The notes under the pieces were generated by a model. That model saw only the letters and a program-made list of their open reading frames with translations. It was not told the origin of the DNA and did not search any database. The position numbers and the translations under genes are program-made. From NCBI GenBank assembly GCA_030248135.1, contig JASANC010003139.1, forward strand, positions 1 to 18,119: a stretch of 18,119 bases of DNA. The letters are read 5' to 3'. The DNA is from Theristus sp. LFF4_11 (Eukaryota > Nematoda > Chromadorea > Monhysterida > Xyalidae). Below are positions 9,507 through 18,119 of the stretch, piece by piece (the first letter of the stretch is position 1; each line of letters starts with the position of its first letter).

Positions 9507-10093
9507 GACTGATTGGCTGCATTTACAGATTCACCCTGATTGGTTGTACGGATCGGAATGACGTAGCCAATCAGTGCGGTGAACATTAAACCAGTTTTTT
9601 TGCTGTTTCGCCCGGTGATATATCTCATATGTGCTTTTGCTTGGTGATTATTGTTTGAGTACTCGTTATTGTCGCACCTGATTGGCTGCATTTACATATT
9701 CACCCTGATTGGTTGTACGGATCGGAATGACGTAGCCAATCAGTGCGATGCATATTAAACCATTTTTTTGCTGTTTCGCCCGGTGATTTATCTCATATGT
9801 GCTTTTGCTTGATGATTATTGTTTGAGTAGTCGTTATTGTCGCACCTGATTGACTGCATTTACAGATTCACCCTGATTGGTTGTGCGGATCGGAATGACG
9901 TAGCCAATCAGTGCGGTGTATATTAAACCATTTTTTGCTGTTTCGCCCGGTGATTTATCTCATATGTGCTTTTTCTTGGTGATTATTGTTTGAGTACTCG
10001 TTATTGTCGCACCTGATTGGCTGCATTTACAGATTCAGCCTGATTGGTTGTACGGATGATGATGACGTAGCCAATCAGTTTCGCCCGGTGATT
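9507..10093. repeat. ~168-bp tandem satellite, 3.5 copies
   Basis: The block GATTGGCTGCATTTAC recurs near 9510, 9679, 10015 and, with one change, near 9847, a period close to 168 bp. Each unit starts with CTGATTGGCT and carries its exact complement AGCCAATCAG about 50 bp later, so it can form a 10-bp stem. It then continues with TTTCGCCCGGTGAT and TCTCATATGTGCTTTT. The last copy breaks off after TTTCGCCCGGTGATTT. Units differ by a few substitutions. Confidence 0.9.
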
Positions 10094-10866
10094 TTATTCC
10101 GTTTTTAACCTGTGGGCTGTGGATTTTTTGACTTCTGATCTGAATGTGATGTTCAAATATTTTATTTTTTTGCCCATTCCATTCCGTTTGCAAAACGCTC
10201 AAGAAAATACTGCAATCTCATATTTCGAATTGTTTAGCGTTCTCGTTTCTTTGATAGTGATTGTTATGTCATGCTTCGTTATGTATGTTGCTGTTTTACG
10301 ATGAAAGAATGAAAATTCAGCTTCTTGATGACATGAATGAAAGCAGCGTTTCACTGCACATTATTCCCAAATCAACACTCAAAACCAACATTGATAACGA
10401 ATGACTAACTTCCTTGCGATGCCGATTTGAGCGCTGTACTGGACGACGGCACGAAACGCAGCAAGAACAGACGCTTTGCTGCGAGCCTCAGTTGCTGGCA
10501 CAAAATCACGAACCATCTGCAAAACACCCGTTTTTACCCAAAGAATTTCTATTTATTCAACAGTTTTCCTTTCTGGCTGCGCAGTGTATTTCGCAGATGA
10601 CACATTCCCTCAAACCACCAATAGTCAGCAACAGCACAGTCCAATTCTTTTGTTTTCTTGAGGTGGGAATAACAAAAAACCTGCACATTCAGCAGTTGTG
10701 GTCACAGATCAAAAGCGGAACGAACATTCAATGCTGCAATGCAAGCATACCAAAGTGTTCGGCATGAGCCAGGGGACGAAAAGCCACCGTGGCGGCAGTG
10801 GCTCTTACAGTTTGTACGCTGCCTGGTCGTACTGTGTGACGGACACGTAGCGAATGACGTCAGCAC
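10094..10866. other. Unassigned stretch, no supported gene
   Basis: An AT-rich part (10094-10380) has a short hydrophobic open frame (10119-10304) with no start context or homology I recognise. A second open frame (10414-10767, plus) is Cys/Gln-rich with no domain. I regard both as probably non-coding. No repeat of the surrounding families was seen in this stretch. Confidence 0.4.
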
Positions 10867-10885
10867 GCCTAAGCCTAAGCCTAAG
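10867..10885 (-). repeat. Interstitial telomere-like run, (TTAGGC)3
   Basis: The plus strand reads GCCTAAGCCTAAGCCTAAG, three perfect copies of GCCTAA, which on the minus strand is TTAGGC. This hexamer is the telomere repeat of most nematodes. Three units is short, so chance or replication slippage is possible. Confidence 0.7.
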
Positions 10886-10901
10886 CACGCGGGAGCCTGC
10901 T

Positions 10902-11200
10902 AAAGCTGCTCGTTCAACAGAAACAGACAATAATATCAACAAAAATGCAAAATTTACGGTATCCCTGAAGTTTCTGTTTAGACCTGAGTCCTGAAAGATT
11001 GAGAATTGAGATCATATTGACCGCCACCGTGAGGGGGGGGAATGCGATTCTGTGTTTTGGCTCCGAGGGAGAAGTTCGGCGTCTTGTAGCCTTGTCGAGG
11101 TGAAGGGGTACACACGCAGGATTTTTGGCTGACACATGTTCCCCCCCCGTTTTCGGCATTGCAAAAGACAAAAGAGACATTGACTTGCATTGCAATTTGC
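10902..11200 (-). repeat. C-rich dispersed repeat, copy 1 (inverted)
   Basis: Read on the minus strand, this matches 12880-13190 on the plus strand block by block: GCCAAAAATCCTGC, ACCTCGACA, CCCCCCCTCACGGTGG, TCAAT..GATCTCAATT, ATACCGTAAATTTTGCATTT and GAACGAGCAGCTT. Two runs of eight C or G are included. Gaps and substitutions are numerous, so the copies are old. Confidence 0.75.
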
Positions 11201-11612
11201 ACCCACCTTTTCAGAAATAATCGGATATCAACAGATGAGCATCGGAAATTTAACAAATGATTATTTAGTTATTATTGACATTTAATGCGTCGTTTTCGCA
11301 TTCTAAATTATGATGATTGCTTGATTCAAACACAACGACTCGCACATAACGGACAACGGCGATTGAACAATGAACGTCGAAACAACAGGATCACGCAAAA
11401 TAAAATCACTGACTGACTCAACGTTCATAGTTCAAATCTAATCCGTGAAATGGAACGCCATATAACAAATTTATTTAGTATTTACTGACATCTGATTTGA
11501 TTCTGAATCTGAAACAAATCTAAAAAACAAAGACGACGATGTCGGTTTCTTCTGTTCGACCCGCCGATTTCACACAGATTCAGAAAATAAGTGAAGAGAA
11601 GAGAAAAGAACG
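11201..11612. other. AT-rich spacer, nothing recognised
   Basis: No convincing coding frame, repeat copy or RNA gene was seen. A related pair of phrases (TTATTTAGTTATTATTGACATTTAA near 11262 and TTATTTAGTATTTACTGACAT near 11470) hints at an old internal duplication of about 210 bp. Confidence 0.35.
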
Positions 11613-11620
11613 CATACAGA

Positions 11621-12090
11621 CATAGTTGTTCTAGGGGGGGGCCTGGGGGGGGCCGGCCCCCCCCCAAAAAATTTTCGAATCTATCTCTATCAGAAAGGTT
11701 TTTTCGGCTCAGCTATTATCTATCTGAAAAAAATTTTCAGCCAGCTATCTATCTGAAAATTTCTGTCTTCGAAGACATAAAATGAGTCAATTTTGAACCA
11801 AAATTGACCATTTTTGCTCGAAATTCTTGAAAATTTCGCTAATTTTAGTTAAAATATGCGTTTATACTTGATTTTAGCATGTTTTAAGCATTATTTAGCT
11901 GTTTTTATAGCTTTTTAGCGTTTTAGCTATCTATCTATCCAATTTCAAAATGTTGACCGGCCCCCCCCCAAAGTCACATGGCCCCCCCGCGCCCCCCCCC
12001 CCAAAATTTTCCAGCTATCTATCTATCTGGAAAATTTGCTCCAGCTATCTATATCGGCCCCCCCAAACCCCCGGCTCTGGAACAACTATG
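11621..12090. mobile_element. 470-bp C-rich MITE with 8-bp target duplication
   Basis: The element starts CATAGTTGTTCTAGGGGGGG and ends with the complement, CTGGAACAACTATG. It is flanked on both sides by CATACAGA (11613-11620 and 12091-12098). If the shared G is counted the duplication is 9 bp, so hAT (8 bp) and MULE (9 bp) origins both remain possible. Just inside both ends are runs of G or C joined by GGCCGGCC. The middle is AT-rich with repeated AGCTATCTATCT. There is no coding frame of note. Confidence 0.82.
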
Positions 12091-12098
12091 CATACAGA

Positions 12099-12780
12099 TG
12101 TAGAGGAGACAGAGATCAATAAAAAATGAGCAGTGAGAACTGCTGTCGCGCGCAAAGACAGAGAGAAAAAAGGACAACACAATTTCAGAAAAGAAAAAAA
12201 GCACTGAAACTGAAACTTGAAATTTGAAAGTGACAGACAGACAACTAAAAATTATAAAAAAAACATCGTAAAACCAATGGCGGATGGGCGACGACGACGA
12301 CGAAACAAAATTTTTCTTCACTTCATTCGTAATTCGATATTTCGAATCATTTATTCAACCTTTGAATCAAAATACTGATCCAAAAACCCGAAAATCCTTT
12401 TTCTTTCTTCTTTTTTATTTTAATTAGCATTTGTCTGCTTCCTTTAAAAAAATGTTACTCGACATTCTCCCACATTTGAAGGTTGTAGGGCAACCGATGC
12501 ATGTGCATTTCTTTCATAATGTAGCACTCCGCACAAATTGTCCTGTTTTACTGTTGAAAGTGAAACTTTCCCTCTATGAAATAAACATAATTTCAATAAA
12601 ACACGATTTTCGCTCTTATAGTTTTCCGGATCGTTTCGTTCTGAAAATAGTCTAGCTGAACTCAGCTCGACGAGACGCTTCGAACAAACCTAACTTGTAA
12701 AAAAATATTTTTTTAAATTTTTTTTAATTTAAAAAAATCCGGATAACCAATTCAGATTCTAATTCCAAGTTTCCAACGGA
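12099..12780. other. AT-rich stretch without supported gene
   Basis: Open frames at 12431-12655 (plus) and 12049-12321 (minus) have biased, low-complexity composition and no recognisable domain. A dyad of As and Ts lies at 12699-12739. Nothing else was seen. Confidence 0.4.
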
Positions 12781-12798
12781 GCAGAAAGACAAACAGAA

Positions 12799-12911
12799 AT
12801 GTCGAATCCCGGCGGCGGCTACGGCATATTAGACGAATCGGGCGTTGAGCCGGAGATCACGATACGACAAGCTGGATATCAAAGTTTTACGTTCGTTTCA
12901 ATAGCGAAAGT
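12799..12911 (+). CDS. Possible 5' exon fragment before C-rich repeat
   Basis: An ATG in good context (ACAGAAATGTCG) opens a frame reading MSNPGGGYGILDESGVEPE and ITIRQAGYQSFTFVSIAK, until a run of Gs at 12913. Codon use and composition look coding, unlike what follows. No downstream exon could be joined. A GT at the edge of the G run (near 12909) could be a donor. Weak similarity to copy 1 of the C-rich repeat extends into its 3' half (shared SF.F codons), so the frame may belong to the repeat family rather than to a host gene. Product unknown. Confidence 0.35.
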
Positions 12912-13192
12912 GCGGGGGGGGTGGGGGGGGTCCACCCCCCTCAGCCGAAAATCCTGCCCGTGCACGGGCAGATACCCGTGTACCCCCCCCTCCCCCCCTT
13001 TACCTCGACACGGGTACTAGACTCCCCCCACCCCCCTCCGCGAGAAAACACGGGATCGCACCCCCCCTCACGGTGGTCAATCTCATCTCAATTTTTTTCA
13101 AAAATACCGTAATTTTTGCATTTTTCTTGACGTTTGTGTCTGTCCCTGCATAGATTTTGTTGTTTCTGACTGAACAAGCAGCTTGTTTGCAC
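12880..13192 (+). repeat. C-rich dispersed repeat, copy 2
   Basis: This is the plus-strand partner of 10902-11200. It contains GCCGAAAATCCTGCCC, ACCTCGACACGGGTAC, CCCCCCCTCACGGTGG, ATCTCATCTCAATT, ATACCGTAATTTTTGCATTT and GAACAAGCAGCTT. Many C runs of six to eight are present, with one G run that could form a G-quadruplex. Confidence 0.75.
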
Positions 13193-13255
13193 AAAATATT
13201 CTGTATTTTACAAGAATTTCTGTGTTTTTCTAAGGCAAAAATTTGGTATTACCCG

Positions 13256-13400
13256 TGCGATCCCGTGCACCCCCCCCCTCACGAAATTTTTCTGCCAGTG
13301 CACCCCCCCTCAGGAAAATTTGCTGCCCGTGCACCCCCCCCTCAACCGAGAAGGCACCTGACCCCCCCCTCTAAAATTAGGCAAACACCCCCCCTCACCG
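13256..13400 (+). repeat. Short C-rich tandem units
   Basis: Units of about 30-50 bp recur, of the form (CC)CGTGCACCCCCCCCTCA followed by a short AT-rich piece such as AAATTT. They are related to the C-rich repeats upstream and to 15615-15720, which shares GAGAAGG(C/T)ACCTGAC. Elements of this family end where the 13408 terminal repeat begins. Confidence 0.65.
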
Positions 13401-13617
13401 GCTTGCGGACAAAAGACCGCACGTGCCAAAAGACCGCACATTTGAGATTTTTTTGTGACCAAAAGACCGCAGATGCTATCAAACCAAAATACCGCACGTG
13501 CCAAAAGACCGCACCAAAATCATTTACTGCGTACGTGATTATGATATGTTATTTTATGTTTATTTTGTCTTCCTATCCTTTTTTATTCTACAAAAATCAT
13601 TGACTGAGTTGTCGATC

Positions 13618-14728
13618 CTTGAAATCGGTTGAGCACAGCGCCGGCAGAGTCGCGTTGCGTGACAGATCGGCGCACAAGACACATGTCGTGAAACACAAAA
13701 AGGGAACACATAACGTCGTCCAGATCACGATTTCCTTGGCCGATTTTGGCAATCCATGGCTCAATCAAATCAGCAGAGCACCCGGAACATGATGACGTGT
13801 CGTTTATGGTTGGTTTTTGTTCCATTCAACATCAGTTGGCGCGCAATAAAAAAAGTGTGAAAAACGACAAAACACAAATTTATGGTGATTTTTGATTTTT
13901 TGGTTTTCAGAAAAATTATCGGAACCAACCGCAAACGACATATCATCGTGTTGCCGGTGTTCTGCTGAATTGATTGAGCTGTAGTTCGTCGAAATCGGTC
14001 AAGCACAGCGCCGGTAGTGCTGCGTGACAGGTCGGCGCGCGCGACACACACGGTGAAACGCGCAGATTGTCAACAGAAAACGTCGTTCAGATCACGATTT
14101 ACTTGGCCGATTTCGACGATCGACGGCTCAATCATCTCAGTAGAACATTCGGAACACGACTATATGCAGTTTCTGGTTGGTTGTTGTTTTATTCAGCATC
14201 GGTTGCTTTGCAATAAAAAAAAGTGTGAAAAACGACAAAACACAAATTTATGGTGATTTTGGATTTTTTTGGTTTTTGAAAAAAGGATCGGAACCAACCA
14301 CAAACGACACATCATCGTGTTGCCGGTGTCCTGCTGAATTGATTGAGCTGTAGTTCGTCGAAATCGGTCAAGCACAGCGCCGGCAGTGCTGCGTGACAGG
14401 TCGGCGCGCGCGACACACACGGTGAAACGCGCAGATTGTCAACAGAAAACGTCGTTCAGATCACGATTTACTTGGCCGATTTCGACGATCGACGGCTCAA
14501 TCATCTCAGCAGAACATCCGGAACACGTTGATATGTAGTTTGTGGTTGATTGTTGTTTTATTCAGCATCGGTTGCTTTGCAATAAAAAAGTGTGAAAAAC
14601 GACAAAACACAAACTTATTGTGATTTTGGATGTTTTGGTTTTTAAAAAAATGATCGGAACCAACCACAAACGACACATCATCGTGTTGCCAGTGTTCTAC
14701 TGAGTTGATTCAGCTATAGTTCGTTGAA
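13618..14728. repeat. ~368-bp tandem repeat, three copies
   Basis: The phrase GAAATCGGT(T/C)(G/A)AGCACAGCGCCGG recurs near 13620, 13989 and 14357. Each unit also carries AGATCACGATTT, TTGGCCGATTT, GCAATAAAAAA, GTGTGAAAAACGACAAAACA and GGAACCAACC. The third ends at TAGTTCGTTGAAAT. The second and third units are closer to each other than to the first. Confidence 0.9.
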
Positions 14729-14797
14729 ATTTGGCCGTGTTCCAAATCCACTGAACCCCGAAAACGCTATTTGGCCGTGTTCCAAATCCACTGAACG
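14729..14797. repeat. 27-bp direct pair TTTGGCCGTGTTCC...
   Basis: TTTGGCCGTGTTCCAAATCC followed by ACTGAAC occurs twice, at 14730 and 14770, separated by 13 bp. It follows directly after the last ~368-bp unit. Confidence 0.85.
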
Positions 14798-15219
14798 AAG
14801 AAAAAAATTTTTGTTGCGTAAAACTGAAACTCGAACAATGAACAAACGAAAACAACACAATTTATCACAAGAAATGATACGAATGTTGCTTGATGCAGTT
14901 GTAAAATCGACATAGAATCAGCGGAACCGACTTTCTAAATGCTCGTGCGGTCTTTTGGCACGTGCGGTATTTTGGTTCCACACCAATCTGCGGTATTTTG
15001 GTCTTGCGGTCTTTTGGCACGTGCGGTCTTTTGGTACGTGCGGTCTTTTGTCTATGATTCCCCTCACCCGAGGTCCCGCTTTCGCTACTGGTTCGTTTCA
15101 CTCACTCATTCACTTGTTTTTCATGCGATAGGAGTGAACTGGTGAACATGAACCGACAAATACATAACAAACAGCATGATTGATCGTATTTTGTTTGCGT
15201 GGGCACTGGACTGGGCAGT

Positions 15220-15456
15220 GAGTGAAATGGAAGATTTCAAGATTTATTTGCCAATGCGCAAGGCCAGATTTCTTTCAGTGGCGACCCAACTGCAGCTGCT
15301 GTTGTCCAGCACCAGCCGTCGGACACAATTGTCAGTTCAACGGAGACACCGCCGTCGTCGTCGTCGAACGCGAATGGATCGATTTTTGCGCGCCGAAAAC
15401 CCGACAAAACACCGCTCCTCGTCAATGGACGTGCGTTTGTGGGCATTTAAAAAATT
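15220..15456 (+). CDS. Possible terminal exon, unknown product
   Basis: A frame open from about 15220 to a TAA at 15454-15456 reads, in pieces, FQDLFANAQGQISFSGDPT, VVQHQPSDTIVSSTETPP and RRKPDKTPLLVNGRAFVGI. It is rich in Ser, Thr and Pro, with GC-rich third positions, unlike its AT-rich surroundings. It has no ATG and would need an acceptor, perhaps near 15230. No domain is recognised and the minus strand is open too, so coding status is uncertain. It could share a gene with the fragment at 12799. Confidence 0.35.
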
Positions 15457-15475
15457 GATTTCCTCAACGTAATTT

Positions 15476-16458
15476 GTGTATTTCTGCCTGCTTCGCCGTG
15501 AGAACTTTGACATCTTGAATGAGAAAATTGTGTCTTTGTTAATGCTTTTCTTTCTTTCTCACTCTCTTCGTCTTCTAGTCTTCACACTAGAGCAGCGAAA
15601 ACACGCCACTCCGCAAAAATCTATGCTCGTACACCCCCTCCTCAGCGAGAAGGTACCTGACGACCCCCTTCGCCTAAGACTTCCCTCCACCATGGTTCCG
15701 CTTTTGCTACTGCTTCACAATCACACCGCATTTGACTCGAGATTCAACGAACAAATAACGAAATCTTGAATTTTTGCCGCTCGAATTCACAAATGATGCA
15801 CAAAATACTCCATAATTGTAAATGATAAAATGCTGAGTTAACATAAAAATGAACTGAAATTAAAAAACTTGCATGCAAAAGAACTAAAAAAGTATGCAAT
15901 CTGGGCAATTTTAGACTGATTAAAGTAAAAATTCAATAAAATTATGACCTGAGGTTTTTTGCAGAAAAACGTCGGTTTTTTGCAAAAATTTTGGACCGTT
16001 TGCATAAATTTTTCAGCAGATTTCTGCAACTTGCAGAAACAGACTTGCATACAAACTTTGGTTCTGCAATATTCATTTTGTGCTTAGCGCTTTACTGAGG
16101 TTTCACATCAACATGAAAGAAATTTCAAATAGTTTTTTGTCAAAAACAGCTGTTTCGGCGGTTGCTGTAGCGCAATGATTGGCGTTTTGTTTTGCCTACG
16201 TAAATAAAATTGGAGTATTTCAAATTCGAAAAATATATTACAGAATCAGATCAAATCGAAAATTATTGTTTGCTGTTAGGCTTTCTGTTTGGAATTAGAA
16301 TGAAGTGATCCATCATCCACACAACAGAAGATGCAAAAATAACACATTGGCGGAGGTACGATGCGCACGTTTGTCGTCAGTAGTGTGGGTGTGGCAACTG
16401 GGATGCAATGCTTAAGCATAGGCAGTGTTTAAGTATATGCAGGAGGGGGTGGTGGTGA
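15476..16458. other. Non-coding stretch with one C-rich repeat remnant
   Basis: The part at 15615-15720 repeats phrases seen at 13330-13360 (GAGAAGG.ACCTGAC) and 15070-15100 (CCGCTTT.GCTACTG), so it is another old member of the C-rich family. At 15940-16070 a T-rich zone repeats TTTTGCA. The rest is AT-rich without a convincing frame. Confidence 0.5.
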
Positions 16459-16466
16459 GTCATGGG

Positions 16467-17181
16467 TAGAGATGTAACGGTCAAAAAATTTTTTTTTATT
16501 TTTTTAAAGTAAAACATGAGCATTTTTTTATTAAAAATTTTTGAAATTTTTTCTTTAATGTGCCCTGAAAATGCCGTTTTTGGCATAATTTTTCGAAAGT
16601 TCAACAAAAATTTTCTTTGACTTTACCTTGTCCCTTAGTCTTCAACGCTGCAGGTGGTATTCTGGATCGATTTATCGACTGTTTTCAGCCTTGGTGAGTA
16701 ATGATCGACTCGCGCATTGAAGTACTTGAGCGTCGCAAAGGCTAGTTCAACAAATTCCGATGCCGCTAAGGTGAGATAGAAGCAGAGAACTCACGTTTAT
16801 GCATCGTTTTTCAGGATCTCGAAAGGTCGAAATTGCACTGTCTGCCACTGCAAGCGTAACTTCATTGGTTGCTCGTTGCTGTTTCGCCTCGTGTCGTCAG
16901 CATGATCACACCGGTTTGTTGTTGAACTTGTTTCCGTGTAATTTGAGGTGAATTGAGAGGCAAAACACGAGACGTGATGTCGTCGGTGGGAAAATGGGGT
17001 CGCCGAAACCAAGTCTGAAATTTTCACCCTCCTCCCATATGAGTGGGGGTCATATGGTAAGTCGGTGGCTCCTCAGATGGTGATATTCGGACTCCCTGAA
17101 AAATTCTGAACAACTTTGATTTAAAAAAAAATTTTAAAAAAAATTTAAAAAAATAGGAAATTTTTTTTCTTGACATCTCTA
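16467..17181. mobile_element. 715-bp hAT-like MITE with 8-bp target duplication
   Basis: The element begins TAGAGATGT and ends ACATCTCTA, a perfect 9-bp inverted end, followed inside by long A/T runs on both sides. The flanks are GTCATGGG at 16459-16466 and 17182-17189, an exact 8-bp direct repeat. An 8-bp duplication and a TA-purine-N-G start are hallmarks of the hAT superfamily. The interior has no transposase frame, so it is non-autonomous. Confidence 0.88.
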
Positions 17182-17189
17182 GTCATGGG

Positions 17190-17790
17190 GGTGCCTCCTT
17201 GGCCCGTGACGTCACGATGAGGGTTTTATGCTGCTGCGGTTTTTATGTTTAGCTGTGTCTTCATGTCTTGTGAACTGTGGTTTTATTCCCAATGCATTGT
17301 CTAGCTGTGGCTTCATGTCTCTGTAGGTTCATGTATTTTCCCGCCAAGATTGTTACACTGTGTCTTCACTCTTCATGACCCGTGAACTGTGGTTTTGCCG
17401 CCAATGCCATGTTGACAGTGCTTGCAACCCAAACGTTCACAAATTTCGCAATGTGTGTGTGCTCCACATCCCGTTTATTCAAGTAAAGTGTATTGTCTCT
17501 AGTACAGCTGTACGCTGATTGGTTGAATTAACCAGAGTAACTCTGGTTTTGGTTCACCACAAGTTTTTGTCATGGGACAGCTCATCGCTGATTGGTTGCC
17601 AACAACATCACGTCATGTAAGCATGTGTGTAACCACAGCAACCCGATTTGTCTGGTGATCACAGGACACATACTTGAAATGTGTGCGCCCACAACATGCT
17701 CATCTATTTTTTTTCAAGTGCTCGGTTTTGCAACCAGGACGAATTCAGACTGTTGTTGGAGTGAATTTTGTGAAAACTATACAGAAAAAA
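17190..17790. other. Spacer with degenerate ~51-bp repeats and CCAAT-type motifs
   Basis: Phrases of the type GCTGTGTCTTCATGTCT...GTGAACTGTGGTTTT recur near 17252, 17303 and 17354. Two CTGATTGGTTG motifs lie at 17515 and 17588, the same core as in the 168-bp satellite. No gene was supported; a short open frame at 17592-17828 has no recognisable domain. Confidence 0.45.
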
Positions 17791-18119
17791 TCGTTACCTC
17801 TTTTGATTCCTTAATGCACTCTTTTTAAGCTGACTCTTTTGATTCCTTAATTGCTTCTTTTGATTCCTTAATTGACTCTTTTGATTCCTTAAACTGACTC
17901 TTTTGAATCTTTAAACTGTCTCTTTTGATTCTTTAAACTGACTCTTTTGATTCTTTAAACTGACTCTTTTGATTCTTTAATTGACTCTTTTGATTCCTCA
18001 ACTGACTCTTTTGAATCCTTAATTGACTCTTTTGATTCCTTCATTGACTCTTTTGATTTTTTAAATTTACTCTTTTGATTCTTTAAAGTGACTTTTGATT
18101 CCTTAAATGACTCTTTTGA
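17791..18119. repeat. ~21-bp satellite running off the window end
   Basis: About fifteen units of GACTCTTTTGATTCCTTAA plus two variable bases follow one another, with T/C and A/T changes. The array is not finished at the window end. Confidence 0.92.

Larger units (their letters stand above)
13408..15052. mobile_element. 1.65-kb terminal-inverted-repeat element with internal satellite
   Basis: The left end reads GACAAAAGACCGCACGTGCC and the right end carries its complement. The inverted ends span about 110 bp (13408-13516 and 14941-15052), each made of repeated CAAAAGACCGCAC and CAAAATACCGCAC joined by GTG, creating CACGTG palindromes. Inside are three ~368-bp tandem units and a 27-bp pair. 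No transposase is present, so it is non-autonomous. The flanks (CCCCTCACCGG on the left near 13391, CCCCTCACCCGAGG on the right near 15060) both belong to the C-rich repeat family, so it seems inserted into one. Confidence 0.85.

Noticed and set aside
9507..10093. CRISPR array
   Set aside because: The whole ~168-bp unit is repeated, with no unique spacers, and the DNA is eukaryotic.
10119..10304. Small membrane protein
   Set aside because: The hydrophobic frame comes from T-rich DNA, with no start context or family resemblance.
12799..12911. RPB3-like RNA polymerase subunit N-terminus
   Set aside because: The phrase EPEITIRQA looked similar, but the following residues do not match the conserved NS.RR region.
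11634..13400. C/G homopolymers as assembly artefacts
   Set aside because: Similar runs recur at matching positions in separate repeat copies, so they are probably real, though exact lengths may be wrong.
17791..18119. CRISPR-like short repeats
   Set aside because: A head-to-tail ~21-bp satellite without spacers.

Overview
The window is eukaryotic and almost certainly from an invertebrate animal. Both recognisable genes are split by short introns (about 50-250 bp). Intergenic DNA is crowded with inverted-repeat elements, a tRNA-derived SINE and satellites. Three tandem copies of TTAGGC, the nematode telomere unit, lie near 10.87 kb, so a nematode is the best guess; nothing here proves it. No rRNA, tRNA gene or CRISPR array was seen. 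All coordinates and splice junctions were read by hand.

Region 1-2212 (minus strand) holds the 3' half of a RhoGAP gene, five exons that join in frame (285 codons). They cover the C-terminal part of the RhoGAP domain and a tail like that of ARHGAP19. The N-terminal RhoGAP part, including the arginine finger, is not in the window.

Region 2474-7000 (plus strand) holds the main discovery. Fourteen exons join without one frame break into a 995-residue protein. It has a FLYWCH/WRKY-GCM1-type zinc finger, a complete-looking MULE (Mutator-like) DDE transposase, a His/Gln-rich linker, and a C-terminal ubiquitin-specific protease (USP, peptidase C19) domain with Cys box, QQDA motif, two zinc-binding Cys pairs and His box. 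The exon coding the end of the transposase part also codes the first residues of the USP Cys box, so the two halves look like one gene. I do not recall a described MULE-USP fusion; plant MULEs carrying Ulp1-type (C48) proteases are the nearest parallel.

Region 7001-18119 is repeat-dominated. In order it holds a 1.83-kb foldback element 322 bp past the MULE-USP stop; a SINE on the minus strand; four copies of a ~168-bp satellite; the interstitial telomere-like run; two inverted copies of a C-rich dispersed repeat; a 470-bp C-rich MITE with an 8-bp target duplication; a 1.65-kb element with ~110-bp terminal inverted repeats around three ~368-bp tandem units; a 715-bp hAT-like MITE with an 8-bp target duplication; and a ~21-bp satellite running off the end. 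Only weak, orphan exon candidates occur there. If the RhoGAP gene is intact, its missing 5' exons lie beyond 18119, and the MULE-USP gene plus all repeats would be inside one large RhoGAP intron, antisense to it. If not, the RhoGAP gene is a truncated remnant.
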